From Cyclobacteriaceae bacterium (GTDB taxonomy: Bacteria > Bacteroidota > Bacteroidia > Cytophagales > Cyclobacteriaceae): a stretch of DNA of 64,000 nt. A program made the position numbers and the translations under genes. Under the pieces are notes generated by a model. The model searched no databases. It was not told the origin of the DNA and was given only the letters and a program-made list of their open reading frames with translations. Location: the NCBI GenBank assembly GCA_028285685.1, contig JANQOR010000032.1, positions 62,001 through 126,000 of the forward strand, read 5' to 3'. Below, piece by piece: positions 8,457 to 17,666 of the stretch; position 1 is the stretch's first letter, and the number at the start of each line of letters is the position of its first letter.

Positions 8457-9575
8457 TTGAAAGGAAATCAAAAACATATTGCAATCATCACTTTGGGTGG
8501 CATCGGAACGGGAGCTCCTCCCCTTGCCGGTGGAATTCCAATTATCAATGCTTTCGTTAAGAGACTATCTCAGGAGTACTTTGTTACTGTTTTATCGCTG
8601 AATCCTGTCAATGAGGAATTTAGTGCTGAAGGTTATGAACTGTTTGCGCCCCAAAAGAAGATTAATCTGGTCCGAAAAACCCTGTGGCTGTACGGAGTTT
8701 TCCGAAAAGTCAACAGTACTAATAAAATAGATTTGATCCATGCACTTTGGGGCCATCCTCAGGGATTGCTCGGAGTCTTGCTAAAGTACCTTTATAAAAT
8801 TCCCTTAGTGATCCACCTTCAGGGTGGCGATTCGACATATTTACGCGAGATCAGGTACGGTGTGTTTCGCTCTACAATACACCGCAAAGTAGTAGCATGG
8901 GCATATCAACGATCTGATGAACTAGTGGTCCTTACTAAATTTCAGCAGACACAACTTGCAAAGTTTGTTTCCAATAAAGAACCTATTGTAATTCCATTCG
9001 GAGTCAAGGTTCTTAATAAATCAAAAAGATATCCCTCTTCTCCCCATACAATCATCCACATAGGGCACATTAATCATGTTAAGGATCAAGAAACTCTTTT
9101 GCGGGCATTTGAGATTGTGAGAAGTAAAATAGAGTCGTGTTTAATCATCATAGGTCAGGATACACTTTCGGGAAAAGCCCAGAGGTTCGCTAAGAAGTTG
9201 GGTATTCTTGATCATGTCGATTTCAAGGGAGTGTTGTCTCACCAAGAAACGCTTAAGCTACTTGCAGATTCAAGCGTAATGATGCACTCTTCATTATATG
9301 AAGCTCAAGGATTGGTTATTAATGAAGCACTAGCTCTAGGAGTACCTGTTTGTGGAACACACGTGGGATTAGTTGCTGATCTAGCTGGTTCATCTACGTT
9401 ATCGACACCCCCGGGAGATGGTGAAAGGCTTGCTCACAGCGTTTTGGAATTGTTGAAAACCCCGGACTTGTACGAACAAATTACAAAGTCAGGAGTTGAA
9501 TGGGCTCAAAAACATGACCTGGATTGGACCATGGAACAATTTCGACGACTTTACCTAAAACTACTCGAAACATAA
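8457..9575 (+). CDS. Glycosyltransferase family 4 protein
   Basis: A GT-B fold transferase, predicted to add a sugar to a glycan or glycolipid at the inner membrane face. The N-terminal acceptor domain begins IAIITLGGIGTGAPPLAGG. The C-terminal donor domain has the GT4 features IIHIGHINHVKDQETLLRAF and SLYEAQGLVINEALALGVPV, the E-x7-E region. No ATG is available near the front: the frame opens at TTG 8457, 6 bases after the preceding stop, so TTG is the likely start and translation is probably coupled to the ABC gene. 372 residues is typical. Confidence 0.87.
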   Translation: MKGNQKHIAIITLGGIGTGAPPLAGGIPIINAFVKRLSQEYFVTVLSLNPVNEEFSAEGYELFAPQKKINLVRKTLWLYGVFRKVNSTNKIDLIHALWGHPQGLLGVLLKYLYKIPLVIHLQGGDSTYLREIRYGVFRSTIHRKVVAWAYQRSDELVVLTKFQQTQLAKFVSNKEPIVIPFGVKVLNKSKRYPSSPHTIIHIGHINHVKDQETLLRAFEIVRSKIESCLIIIGQDTLSGKAQRFAKKLGILDHVDFKGVLSHQETLKLLADSSVMMHSSLYEAQGLVINEALALGVPVCGTHVGLVADLAGSSTLSTPPGDGERLAHSVLELLKTPDLYEQITKSGVEWAQKHDLDWTMEQFRRLYLKLLET

Positions 9576-9597
9576 AACTGTATCTTCAGGTTAGAAA

Positions 9598-10356
9598 GTG
9601 AATTTCCTGATGAAAAAGATCTTACTACATGTCTTTATCTTTTTTGCCAAATGGATACTAAGAAGGAAGCCAAAATTTCTCTTAATCTTTGGGCATATGC
9701 GATCCGGGTCAACTATGTTGTCCCATATTTTAATGTCGCATCCGGAAGTACAGGGACTAGGGGAAAGCAATCGCGTCTACAATGCATCATCTGATTTTTG
9801 GAAGCTGGTACTAAAATGCACAACGAAACGACCGTTATCTCTTTTTAAACAGAATTTTTTCCTCGACCAGATTAATCACAATTACCTACTTCAAAACACG
9901 GAATTAATCAAATCGAGCCAATTCTTCATTATCATTCTAGTGCGAGTACCTCATCACTCGACTGCCAGTCTCATGAGGCTTTCGGAAGAGTTTTATGATT
10001 CCGCATGGAACTGTGAAAAAGCTGAAAGGTACTATATTGAGCGACTTAATTATCTCAAACAGCTACAGAATGACTGGATGAATTCTGCAAATTTGGTTCA
10101 AGTTGATTACGACAGCTTTTTATCAAACCCTGACAGCCATCTTCAAAAATTAAGTGCCATGCTTCGCTTGCAAACGCCTTTAAATAGAGACTATAAAATA
10201 TTCTCGTTTACAGGTAAAAAAGGAGACCCATCTCCCGATATACAAACTGGGACAATCATTCGTAGCAGTGAGAAACACAAGAACACCGACAGAGATTTGG
10301 TTTCAAAAGAAGCTTGGTCCGCCTATGAGAATTTTTACCTAGAAAGTCAGAAATGA
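9598..10356 (+). CDS. Sulfotransferase-like protein
   Basis: The motif LLIFGHMRSGSTMLSHIL near residue 30 matches the 5'-phosphosulfate loop of PAPS-dependent sulfotransferases (RSGSTxL). Later segments IIILVRVPHHSTASLMRLSEEF and VQVDYDSFLSNPDSHLQKL fit the 3'-phosphate loop region and the family's C-terminal half. The front is a hydrophobic stretch, so the protein may be membrane-anchored. The frame opens at GTG 9598; ATG 9610 (MKKILLHVF) is an alternative with little difference. It sits between two glycosyltransferases, which suggests sulfation of the exported glycan. At 252 residues it is on the short side. Confidence 0.7.
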   Translation: MNFLMKKILLHVFIFFAKWILRRKPKFLLIFGHMRSGSTMLSHILMSHPEVQGLGESNRVYNASSDFWKLVLKCTTKRPLSLFKQNFFLDQINHNYLLQNTELIKSSQFFIIILVRVPHHSTASLMRLSEEFYDSAWNCEKAERYYIERLNYLKQLQNDWMNSANLVQVDYDSFLSNPDSHLQKLSAMLRLQTPLNRDYKIFSFTGKKGDPSPDIQTGTIIRSSEKHKNTDRDLVSKEAWSAYENFYLESQK

Positions 10357-10386
10357 AGACATTCAAACACTAGTTCGATATTTCGC

Positions 10387-11538
10387 ATGCACATTTGTTT
10401 CGTCCAATATTACTTTAAGTCTTATGATTCACCTGACGAGCTACTGAAGCATTCCTTTACAACTACCGATTGGGCAGAGGCATTGGTGCGTAGTAACGTC
10501 CGCGTGACGGTAATACAGCGATATGATAAAAGTGCTTATCTCGAAAAAAATGGTGTTTCCTACTACTTTGTTAAAGATCGTTTGCATGGAGATCCACGCT
10601 ACTTTCGACTTGCCATCTCCTTTACAAAGCAAGTGAGAAACCTGATTGCTGAAAATAAAGTCGATGTTGTTCATGCAAGTAATCCAATGGCAATCTCATC
10701 AAATTATCTCCTTGGAAAATTCGTGAAGGACGTTCCTATCATAGTCCAAGATCACGGAACTCTGGTCTCCAAGTCACGGTCACTGAAAAACAGACTAAAA
10801 ATTTTTTTACTTCGAAAAAGCTTACAAAAGATCTTTGGATTAATATTTTCTTCTCCAGGATTAGAGAGGGATTGGGTTGAAATGAAATTGATCAATAACA
10901 AAGATTGCTTTTTTATCATGGAAAACTCTTCACATTTTGAATATGAAGAGCGTAGAAAAAACAGAGCACTTACTCAGCTCAATGGAGAACCTGTTCTCCT
11001 TTCTGTTGGAAATCTTGATACGAACAAGGATCCAATGACTGTACTCAGGGCATTCGTTGAGGTTAACAAACTTCACCCCAAGGCAAAGTTGTACCTGATT
11101 TATCGCTCAGCAACAATTGAAGGTGAGGTGAGGCAGTTCATTGAAAAAAATGATCTTCAGGAATTCGTGTTCCTTCTCGGCTCCAAAGTACGAAGTGAGA
11201 TGAGAAAGTACTACAATAGTGCTGATTTTATAATTTCTGCGAGCCACAAAGAAGGCAGTGGCTACTCTGTTATTGAGGGAATGTCATGCGGCCTGATCCC
11301 GATCTTAACGAATATACCGTCCTTTGTTGATTTGACTAACAATGGTGAATACGGCGCGCTGTATGAGGTAGGAGACAGTAAAATGTTAACAAAAAGAATT
11401 ATTGAGCTGCTGAATCAACCTATTGAGAAGCAACGAACTGAGGTCTTATCCCGTTTCAAAAGTCATTTTAGCTTTGACGCCATGGCCAACAATGCCCTTA
11501 AAGTCTACAACGAAGTTTTGGATAGGAGACCTACGTAG
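10387..11538 (+). CDS. Glycosyltransferase family 4 protein
   Basis: A second GT-B transferase of the cassette. The N-terminal half begins MHICFVQYYFKSYDSP. The donor domain shows LLSVGNLDTNKDPMTVLRAF and ISASHKEGSGYSVIEGMSCGLIPI, the conserved E-x7-E motif of GT4. 383 residues, full length. It converges with the next gene and overlaps its end by 8 bases, so the cassette ends here. Confidence 0.87.
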   Translation: MHICFVQYYFKSYDSPDELLKHSFTTTDWAEALVRSNVRVTVIQRYDKSAYLEKNGVSYYFVKDRLHGDPRYFRLAISFTKQVRNLIAENKVDVVHASNPMAISSNYLLGKFVKDVPIIVQDHGTLVSKSRSLKNRLKIFLLRKSLQKIFGLIFSSPGLERDWVEMKLINNKDCFFIMENSSHFEYEERRKNRALTQLNGEPVLLSVGNLDTNKDPMTVLRAFVEVNKLHPKAKLYLIYRSATIEGEVRQFIEKNDLQEFVFLLGSKVRSEMRKYYNSADFIISASHKEGSGYSVIEGMSCGLIPILTNIPSFVDLTNNGEYGALYEVGDSKMLTKRIIELLNQPIEKQRTEVLSRFKSHFSFDAMANNALKVYNEVLDRRPT

Positions 11539-12196
11539 CGGAGGTAGCGCGTTTCTTCTTTTGCCGCCTGATAGCAATAGCGATCACTTGGCTCCCGATT
11601 ACACCTGGTAAAACCCAAAGTAACCAGTTGTGTCGTATTACACCGAGCATCTCGCCATTCTGAACTGCAAAGGCTGTTACTGCAGCAATGTAGCTCCCAC
11701 CAATGGCCCCGATATGTTGATACAGCCACCAGAGTTTGTCGTCAGTCTTAGGGCGAATAAAAAAGATTACGTCCTGTACGGCTCCTCCTAAAGTGAATCC
11801 TCCAAAAAGCAAACTCAGGATGCCGAGAGCAAGACTTTTCCCGGAAAGAAATATCGAAATTGCGTACAGCACCAAGCCGAATCCGAAGAGACCTGTCACA
11901 ATGGAAGCAAACCAGTCGTACCATTGATGTGATCCCAGTTTCTTCCTCCGTAATACCCGTAATCCAACGAAGGTGGTGTAGAACGTAATAACTGCAATCA
12001 CCAACAAGAAAAAACTGAAGCGATAAAAAGTGATCAAAGAAAGAGCGCTAACACAGATCCAAAACATTGCTATCACGTAGATGCGCCCAATTAAAACATG
12101 TGACTTGGCTCCCTTCCGATTAAACATGTTGAACAGGCCCAAGATCAAGACAGTAGCTCCACAGATGATATGAGAATAGATAAAGAACTTTTCCAT
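11531..12196 (-). CDS. DUF2306-like integral membrane protein
   Basis: A 221-residue protein of about six to seven membrane helices. It starts MEKFFIYSHIICGATVLILGLFNM and carries the segment KGAKSHVLIGRIYV, which I recognise from the DUF2306 group of small membrane proteins with conserved histidines. A second His-containing motif is WLYQHIGAIGGSYIAAVTAF. The function is unknown; the conserved His residues would suit heme or metal binding, but this is inference. It appears to be a single-gene unit. Confidence 0.65.
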   Translation of the reverse strand: MEKFFIYSHIICGATVLILGLFNMFNRKGAKSHVLIGRIYVIAMFWICVSALSLITFYRFSFFLLVIAVITFYTTFVGLRVLRRKKLGSHQWYDWFASIVTGLFGFGLVLYAISIFLSGKSLALGILSLLFGGFTLGGAVQDVIFFIRPKTDDKLWWLYQHIGAIGGSYIAAVTAFAVQNGEMLGVIRHNWLLWVLPGVIGSQVIAIAIRRQKKKRATSAT

Positions 12197-12284
12197 GTGT
12201 TATTTCTTTAATTCTCAATTAATCACATAGTGAGCCTTCAAAGAAAAAGAAACTACCGAACTGTTGAATTTTATGGAAGAACTG

Positions 12285-13451
12285 TCAACTTTTTACGGGC
12301 ATCCGCTCGAATGGCCTATTTCGATCAAAAAGGTATCTGTAGGTGTGATGGGTCTTTACAATATCACCACCCACTTGATCAACCACTCTCAGCATTTTTG
12401 GATTAAAGTCCCCAATCCAGTTCATCTCTAGAAGATCGTACCTCTTGTACTTTTCCTGAACCATTTCCCTAACTGCCATTATTAGCGCTCCATCAACCCC
12501 TTTGCCCTGATGTTTTGGCGAGATGCCAAAGACAAGCCCGATCATTTTCTTATTGGTCTTGCGGAATTTATGCAAGAGAAAAATAAGCTTTCCCAAAAGA
12601 TTAAGTTTTCCATTTACGTGCTTAAATATTTGATTGATTTCAGGGATGTTGATGTAAAATCCGACGGGTTCATCCTTGTAGTAGCCAAACCACATGATTC
12701 TCTCGTCCATGATCGGTTTTAATTTCTTCATGATTGATGTGGCTTGCGTTGGGCTCATTTTAGCCACCCCTGAGTGACTGGCCCAGGCCTCATTGTAAAC
12801 CGTCCTGAAATCCTCAGTGTATTTCCTTAGCTCACTTTTCCGTAAATGCCGGAACGAGTAGTCTGGATCATTCTGAACCATTTCGGCTTTCTCGCTCAGT
12901 CGAGGATCAAGTGGATCGAATATGTTTCTACCAAACGTGAATTGCTTGAAATATAGTTGGAACCCGTAGTTTTCGAAAAGTGACTGATAATAGGGTAAAT
13001 GATAGTTGCATTGATAGTTTGGCTCTCGATCAAAACCATCAATCAACAACCCCCACCAGGCATCTCGGTCGCCAAAATTGACTGGACCGTCCATTGCTTC
13101 GATATCCCTCTCACTCAACCAATCCTTTCCGGTATCAAACAGTAGGTTAGCTGCCTTTTGATTATCGATGCACTCGAAAAATCCAACACCGCCAGTAGGC
13201 TGCTTGTTGTCTTTATTCACAATCTTTTGATTGACAAAAGCAGCAATCCGACCTATGACATTTTCACCATCCTTCAATACCCATCTGGCGCATTCTCCAT
13301 TCCGAAAGGTTTTGTTCTTCTCCTTGCTGAAAACGCGCTGAATATCTTTGTCGATCGGACGAATCCAATTCGCTTCATTTCGATAGAGCCAAGTTGGAAA
13401 TGTTAAGAACTCCCTGGCGCTTTTTTTATCTGTTACTTCAACAATTTTCAC
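12285..13451 (-). CDS. GNAT-like protein, Bacteroidota-type (388 residues)
   Basis: A soluble protein of the long GNAT-like class common in Bacteroidota. The N-terminal motif is SAREFLTFPTWLYRNEANWIRP. The C-terminal acetyl-CoA loop region reads GISPKHQGKGVDGALIMAVREM, where QGKGVDGAL corresponds to the family's Q/RxxGxG/A. The substrate is unknown. It stands alone between a membrane protein and a small lipoprotein. Confidence 0.7.
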   Translation of the reverse strand: MKIVEVTDKKSAREFLTFPTWLYRNEANWIRPIDKDIQRVFSKEKNKTFRNGECARWVLKDGENVIGRIAAFVNQKIVNKDNKQPTGGVGFFECIDNQKAANLLFDTGKDWLSERDIEAMDGPVNFGDRDAWWGLLIDGFDREPNYQCNYHLPYYQSLFENYGFQLYFKQFTFGRNIFDPLDPRLSEKAEMVQNDPDYSFRHLRKSELRKYTEDFRTVYNEAWASHSGVAKMSPTQATSIMKKLKPIMDERIMWFGYYKDEPVGFYINIPEINQIFKHVNGKLNLLGKLIFLLHKFRKTNKKMIGLVFGISPKHQGKGVDGALIMAVREMVQEKYKRYDLLEMNWIGDFNPKMLRVVDQVGGDIVKTHHTYRYLFDRNRPFERMPVKS

Positions 13452-13515
13452 GCAGGCCCAAAAATGAAGTTTTTATGGGATACATGAAATGAAGTGAGAA
13501 AATTATTGACGTTAC

Positions 13516-13989
13516 TCAGCAGTCAAATGTATCGTTACATACACCATCGACTAAATCTTGACTAGCCCTTTCAATTTGAAGGAGAAAATCCTCTGAAGCT
13601 TTTATCACCGTTAACAAGTAACCGCCTTCACTGAATTCAGCTTCGGTGTTCTTGAACGAGAATTCTTCAGTGTCCAGGTGTTCCAATTTTTCCTCAAAGT
13701 AAAAATCAATTGACGTAATAGTAGATCCCTGTGTGAGAGCTTGCCATTGGTAGAAATTCAAAATGGTGACCCCGCCGATCGAGGTGTGAACGACTAAGGA
13801 GTCTATCAAGCCAACACTTTGATATGAATTGGATTCTACCTCCTCCAAAATATTCCCAAAGACAGCCAGGTTTACAAGACCTTCCTCGAATGAGCCATCG
13901 GGAGGCGCAATACATGAGGCACTAGATGAACATTCCTCACACCTGACAAAGAGTGAAATTGCTGCTAGAAAGAAAATTAATGCTCGCAT
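13516..13989 (-). CDS. Small secreted or lipid-anchored protein, unknown function
   Basis: I do not recognise the family. ATG 13989 gives a signal segment MRALIFFLAAISLFVRCEEC with a possible lipidation Cys; an in-frame ATG at 14016 would add 9 polar residues before it and is less likely. The remaining body has two further Cys near the C-terminus (VCNDTFDC), so a disulfide is possible. The mature domain looks beta-rich. Probably exported. Confidence 0.6.
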   Translation of the reverse strand: MRALIFFLAAISLFVRCEECSSSASCIAPPDGSFEEGLVNLAVFGNILEEVESNSYQSVGLIDSLVVHTSIGGVTILNFYQWQALTQGSTITSIDFYFEEKLEHLDTEEFSFKNTEAEFSEGGYLLTVIKASEDFLLQIERASQDLVDGVCNDTFDC

Positions 13990-14053
13990 AGGATAATTCC
14001 TTGACCTATAATACAATTACGCAAGGTTATACCCTAGTCAGTGGCCAATCAAA

Positions 14054-14770
14054 CTAGTCTGCAATAACGAAACTATAGTCGCTTAGATTCCAGTCGATCA
14101 CTAATCCCTTACCAACTCCCTTAGCCACTTTATCTCCATAGAGGTAATGAACAAGATATAAAGCCACATCATAGGACTTGGCGCCTCCTGCTGAGGTCAG
14201 TAAGTCGTTGTCATGCACAAAAGAAACATTTTCGTGGACTTTTAATGAAGGAAACGTCTTTTTGTATCTTGGAATATCTGAAGGAAATGTCGTCGATTCT
14301 CTATCCTCCGCCAATCCAGCTTTGGCCAGTACAAAGGCCCCATCGCAAAGAGACATGACATAGTCTGCTTCCTTTCCAATAGACGAAACCCAGTTTATCA
14401 GAACATCATTCTCCAAGTCGGTGTCCATATTGTGTTCAGCGCTGGGTACGACCAGGATATCGATGGTAGGTAGATCTTCGCTTTGAAAAGAGTAGTCAGG
14501 CAGAATCTTGAGTCCCTCGAAAGTGGTTACTGTATCCATTCTCTCAGCGACAGTAAAAACCTTTATCCCGCCTTCTGTGTGAAAAATAGTATGCTGAAAG
14601 ATGTCGAACGGTGCCATGAGTTCAGAGTTATAGACTCCATCGATCATCAAGAAAGCTGCATTGAAAGACTGACCTACAGCCACTGGCTCGACAATGATCG
14701 GTACCTTCTCAGCTGCAGGCTTTGTACAACCGATCAAAAGAACACATCCGATCCAAAATGCTCTGATCAT
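14054..14770 (-). CDS. DJ-1/PfpI-family lipoprotein
   Basis: A lipoprotein signal MIRAFWIGCVLLIGC (lipobox LIGC) precedes a DJ-1/PfpI (class I glutamine amidotransferase-like) domain. The nucleophile elbow is SLCDGAFVLAKAGLAE, with the active-site Cys. VFTVAERMDTV and SAGGAKSYDVALYLVHYL are the typical flanking strands found in AraC-associated and stand-alone members. An anchored periplasmic or outer-membrane location is unusual for this mainly cytoplasmic family. The gene starts 2 bases after the metK stop, so the two are co-transcribed. Confidence 0.8.
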   Translation of the reverse strand: MIRAFWIGCVLLIGCTKPAAEKVPIIVEPVAVGQSFNAAFLMIDGVYNSELMAPFDIFQHTIFHTEGGIKVFTVAERMDTVTTFEGLKILPDYSFQSEDLPTIDILVVPSAEHNMDTDLENDVLINWVSSIGKEADYVMSLCDGAFVLAKAGLAEDRESTTFPSDIPRYKKTFPSLKVHENVSFVHDNDLLTSAGGAKSYDVALYLVHYLYGDKVAKGVGKGLVIDWNLSDYSFVIAD

Positions 14771-14772
14771 GT

Positions 14773-16026
14773 CTACAAACCGAATACTTCTTTTACCTTA
14801 TCCACGTAATCGAGTTTTTCCCATGTGAATGTTTCAACCACTTTCTTAACCTCCTCGCCACCATTGCCAACAAAGGTCACCTGTTTTACCTCAGGGTTTC
14901 TTCCCATATGCCCATAGGTTGCTGACTCGGAGTAGATCGGTTCTTTAAGTTTCAGTCTGCTAATAATAGCAGCAGGTTTCATATCAAAAATGGAGGATAC
15001 CTTTTCTGCTATCTGACCATCAGTTAGTTCAAGGTTTGAAGTTCCGTAGGTGTTAATATAAATCCCCATCGGTTCAGCAACTCCGATGGCATAAGAAACC
15101 TGGACCAGAACCTCATCCGCCACACCTGCTGCCACAAGATTTTTTGCAATGTGTCGAGTAGCGTAGGCCGCCGATCTATCTACCTTGGAAGGATCCTTTC
15201 CTGAAAACGCTCCTCCTCCATGAGCGCCTTTTCCACCGTAGGTATCAACGATAATTTTTCTACCAGTCAACCCTGCATCACCATGCGGACCACCAATAAC
15301 AAATTTCCCGGTCGGATTTACGTGAAATTTAATTTGATCATTGAACAGTGCCTGGTTTTCAGGCTTAAGTTTTGCCTTGACTTTAGGAATCAAAATGTTA
15401 ATTACATCGTCTTTAATTCTGTCCAACATAGCTTCTTCTGAGTCAAAATCATCATGCTGCGTAGAAACTACGATAGCATCAATTCGAGTGGGAGTATTGT
15501 TGTCATCGTACTCGATGGTCACCTGCGATTTTGCATCAGGACGCAGATAGGTCATCTCCTTTCCTTCTTTTCTGATGTCAGCCAGTTCCATCAAAATTCG
15601 ATGTGATAGATCCAACGCCAAAGGCATATAGTCATCGGTCTCCTTAGTCGCATAGCCGAACATCATTCCCTGATCACCAGCTCCTTGTTCCTCCTCTGAT
15701 GCCCGTTCTACGCCCTGATTGATATCAGGCGATTGCTCATGAATCGCTGAGATCACTCCACAAGAGTTTCCATCAAACATGTATTCTCCTTTCGTGTATC
15801 CAATTCGATTGATGACACCCCTTGCTATATTTTGCACGTCGATGTAGGCGGTGGTCTTCACCTCCCCTGCCAAAGCAACCAGTCCAGTGGTAACCATTGT
15901 TTCGCAGGCCACTTTGCTCTCAGGATCAAAGGCTAAAAAATGATCAACAAGCGCATCTGAAATTTGGTCTGCAATCTTGTCTGGATGACCTTCCGAAACC
16001 GACTCAGAAGTAAAGAGATATGACAT
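14773..16026 (-). CDS. metK: S-adenosylmethionine synthetase
   Basis: Makes S-adenosylmethionine from methionine and ATP; cytoplasmic tetramer. The three family signatures are visible: [15 protein letters not shown] near residue 10, [12 protein letters not shown] near residue 130, and [19 protein letters not shown] near residue 285. At 417 residues it is longer than E. coli MetK (384), mainly through a short insertion and the C-terminal tail, as in other Bacteroidota. No SAM riboswitch is seen in the 52 bases upstream, but a -7 element is. Confidence 0.97.
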   Translation of the reverse strand: MSYLFTSESVSEGHPDKIADQISDALVDHFLAFDPESKVACETMVTTGLVALAGEVKTTAYIDVQNIARGVINRIGYTKGEYMFDGNSCGVISAIHEQSPDINQGVERASEEEQGAGDQGMMFGYATKETDDYMPLALDLSHRILMELADIRKEGKEMTYLRPDAKSQVTIEYDDNNTPTRIDAIVVSTQHDDFDSEEAMLDRIKDDVINILIPKVKAKLKPENQALFNDQIKFHVNPTGKFVIGGPHGDAGLTGRKIIVDTYGGKGAHGGGAFSGKDPSKVDRSAAYATRHIAKNLVAAGVADEVLVQVSYAIGVAEPMGIYINTYGTSNLELTDGQIAEKVSSIFDMKPAAIISRLKLKEPIYSESATYGHMGRNPEVKQVTFVGNGGEEVKKVVETFTWEKLDYVDKVKEVFGL

Positions 16027-16051
16027 TAATATTCGTTTTTGTTTGAGGGCG

Positions 16052-16059
16052 CAAATTTA
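16052..16059 (-). promoter_or_regulatory. Candidate -7 element of metK
   Basis: On the minus strand this reads TAAATTTG, an exact TAnnTTTG match, 26 bases before the metK start codon. No clear TTG lies 19 bases further upstream, so only half of the promoter is supported. Confidence 0.35.
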
Positions 16060-16078
16060 TAAGATTCCTAATAACCGG

Positions 16079-16786
16079 TTAAGCGAACTGCCCAAAACTG
16101 AAGATGGCAGGAATTTTATGTATCCGGATGTCTGCTTTTTTCCATTTGTGAATTGGCTGACTAATGATTATCTGATCTCTTCCTGTCAGATCGGAGGCGA
16201 CGGATAGCAACGTGTCCCCATGACAAATGCGCAGTATGTCTTCTAACAACTGATGGTTCCTGTATGGTGTTTCCATGAATAGCTGGGTATGATTAGTTGA
16301 AGCAAGTCTCTCTAATTCCCTAATCCTTTTGGTCCTCGCTTGTCGATCTATTGGAAGGTACCCGTTGAAGGTAAAGAGCTGTCCATTGAACCCCGATCCG
16401 ACTAGCGCAAGCTGAATAGAAGTGCTGCCAGGAAGCGGCACTACTTTTATGTTTGTTTGGTGTGCTAAACCTACTGCTAAATTCCCTGGATCTGCAAGGC
16501 ATGGCAAACCTGCCTCCGACATCAGCCCAATATCTTTGCCCTGCCTCACCGGTTCAAAATATTCATATAAGTCATCCCAGCTTGTTTTTTTGTCTAAGAC
16601 CTCAAACCGCAGATCATCAATGACAATACCTGCTTTTAGACTGCTAATAAATCTCCTAGCGGTCCTGACATTTTCAACAAGATAATGTTGTGTGTTTTTC
16701 ACCACGTCCACAACAAGTGGGGAGAGAAATGACTTTTCGTTTGAATCTGAGAGGTAAGTAGGGATGAGATATAGCTTGCCTTGCAT
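16079..16786 (-). CDS. RsmI-like SAM-dependent methyltransferase (tetrapyrrole methylase fold)
   Basis: A short Bacteroidota relative of RsmI, the enzyme that 2'-O-methylates C1402 of 16S rRNA. It has GLMSEAGLPCLADPGNLAV and VVPLPGSTSIQLALVGSGF, which line the SAM pocket, and FNGYLPID. RsmI proper is about 280 residues with a C-terminal extension; this one is 235 and diverges at the N-terminus, so its target may differ. It overlaps the upstream hydrolase gene by one base (translational coupling). Confidence 0.75.
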   Translation of the reverse strand: MQGKLYLIPTYLSDSNEKSFLSPLVVDVVKNTQHYLVENVRTARRFISSLKAGIVIDDLRFEVLDKKTSWDDLYEYFEPVRQGKDIGLMSEAGLPCLADPGNLAVGLAHQTNIKVVPLPGSTSIQLALVGSGFNGQLFTFNGYLPIDRQARTKRIRELERLASTNHTQLFMETPYRNHQLLEDILRICHGDTLLSVASDLTGRDQIIISQPIHKWKKADIRIHKIPAIFSFGQFA

Positions 16787-17547
16787 CAGTCAAGAAATTC
16801 CATGACCATATTTCGAAGTTCTTCAGGTTTGTCTGCATGCACCCAATGGCCGGCGTCTTTGATTGTGACGATTCGTGATCGCGGAAACAACCTATCGATC
16901 TTCTCACGATCCTCCGGCAATATGTAATCTGATTGACTTCCTGCAATAAAAAGCGTTTGATTTTCAAATACTCCCTTCTTTCCAAAACCACCACCAATTT
17001 TATCATTAACTCTTTCTAGAGTGTCAATATTTGGTTTCCAAAAAAATTTGCCTTCACCATTGCGACTTAGGTTTTTCAAGATAAACTGCCGAACACCAAA
17101 TGGAAGTTCTATTTGAGACATTTGCTCACTTGCTTCTTTTCTTGACCTAATGTTGACAAGATCGACTGCTCGGAATGCTCTAAAAACATCCTGGTGATGT
17201 GGGGGGTAATACTTAGGTGCAATGTCGATAACCACGAGTTGATCCACTCGCTCAGGAAATCTTATCGCAAGGTGCATTCCTACCTTTCCTCCCAACGAGT
17301 GACCAAGAACATGTGCTCTTTCTAATCCCTCATCATCCATCAGTTCGATCAGATCTTGATCCAAAACATCGTAATCAAACTCATCGCTGTGAGGGGAGTT
17401 TCCGTGGTTACGAAGGTCAACCATGTAAACCTTGAATTTTTGACTAAAGACTTTTCCGATTGTCTGCCAATTGTCAGACGACCCAAACAGTCCGTGCAGA
17501 ATTATCAAGGGATTGCCTTCACCTAAGGTTCTAAAATGTAATTTCAC
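16786..17547 (-). CDS. Alpha/beta hydrolase (YbfF-type esterase)
   Basis: A 253-residue cytoplasmic hydrolase. The oxyanion strand is ILHGLFGSSDNW (residues about 17-28), the nucleophile elbow is GHSLGGKVGMHLA (Ser near 97), the acid lies in FIAGSQSDYI, and the catalytic His is in DAGHWVHADKPEEL. The arrangement fits the YbfF esterase group acting on short acyl esters or thioesters. First gene of a two-gene unit with the RsmI-like methyltransferase. Confidence 0.85.
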   Translation of the reverse strand: MKLHFRTLGEGNPLIILHGLFGSSDNWQTIGKVFSQKFKVYMVDLRNHGNSPHSDEFDYDVLDQDLIELMDDEGLERAHVLGHSLGGKVGMHLAIRFPERVDQLVVIDIAPKYYPPHHQDVFRAFRAVDLVNIRSRKEASEQMSQIELPFGVRQFILKNLSRNGEGKFFWKPNIDTLERVNDKIGGGFGKKGVFENQTLFIAGSQSDYILPEDREKIDRLFPRSRIVTIKDAGHWVHADKPEELRNMVMEFLD

Positions 17548-17666
17548 AATCCTAAAATCAGTGGTTTGATCATCCTATTACTATCCAAGGTTAATTTTAA
17601 TCAAATCCGAATCAAGTCTCAAGATTAACAACAAAAATAGCGTTTGGTATTACCTTCACGCCCTTT

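Noticed and set aside
9345-9375. A CACGTG within the first glycosyltransferase gene, considered as a third parS
   Set aside because: Its flanks (gaacacacgtgggatt) do not match GTTTCACGTGAAAC; similar CACGTG hexamers at about 18005, 39508 and 44440 also fail.
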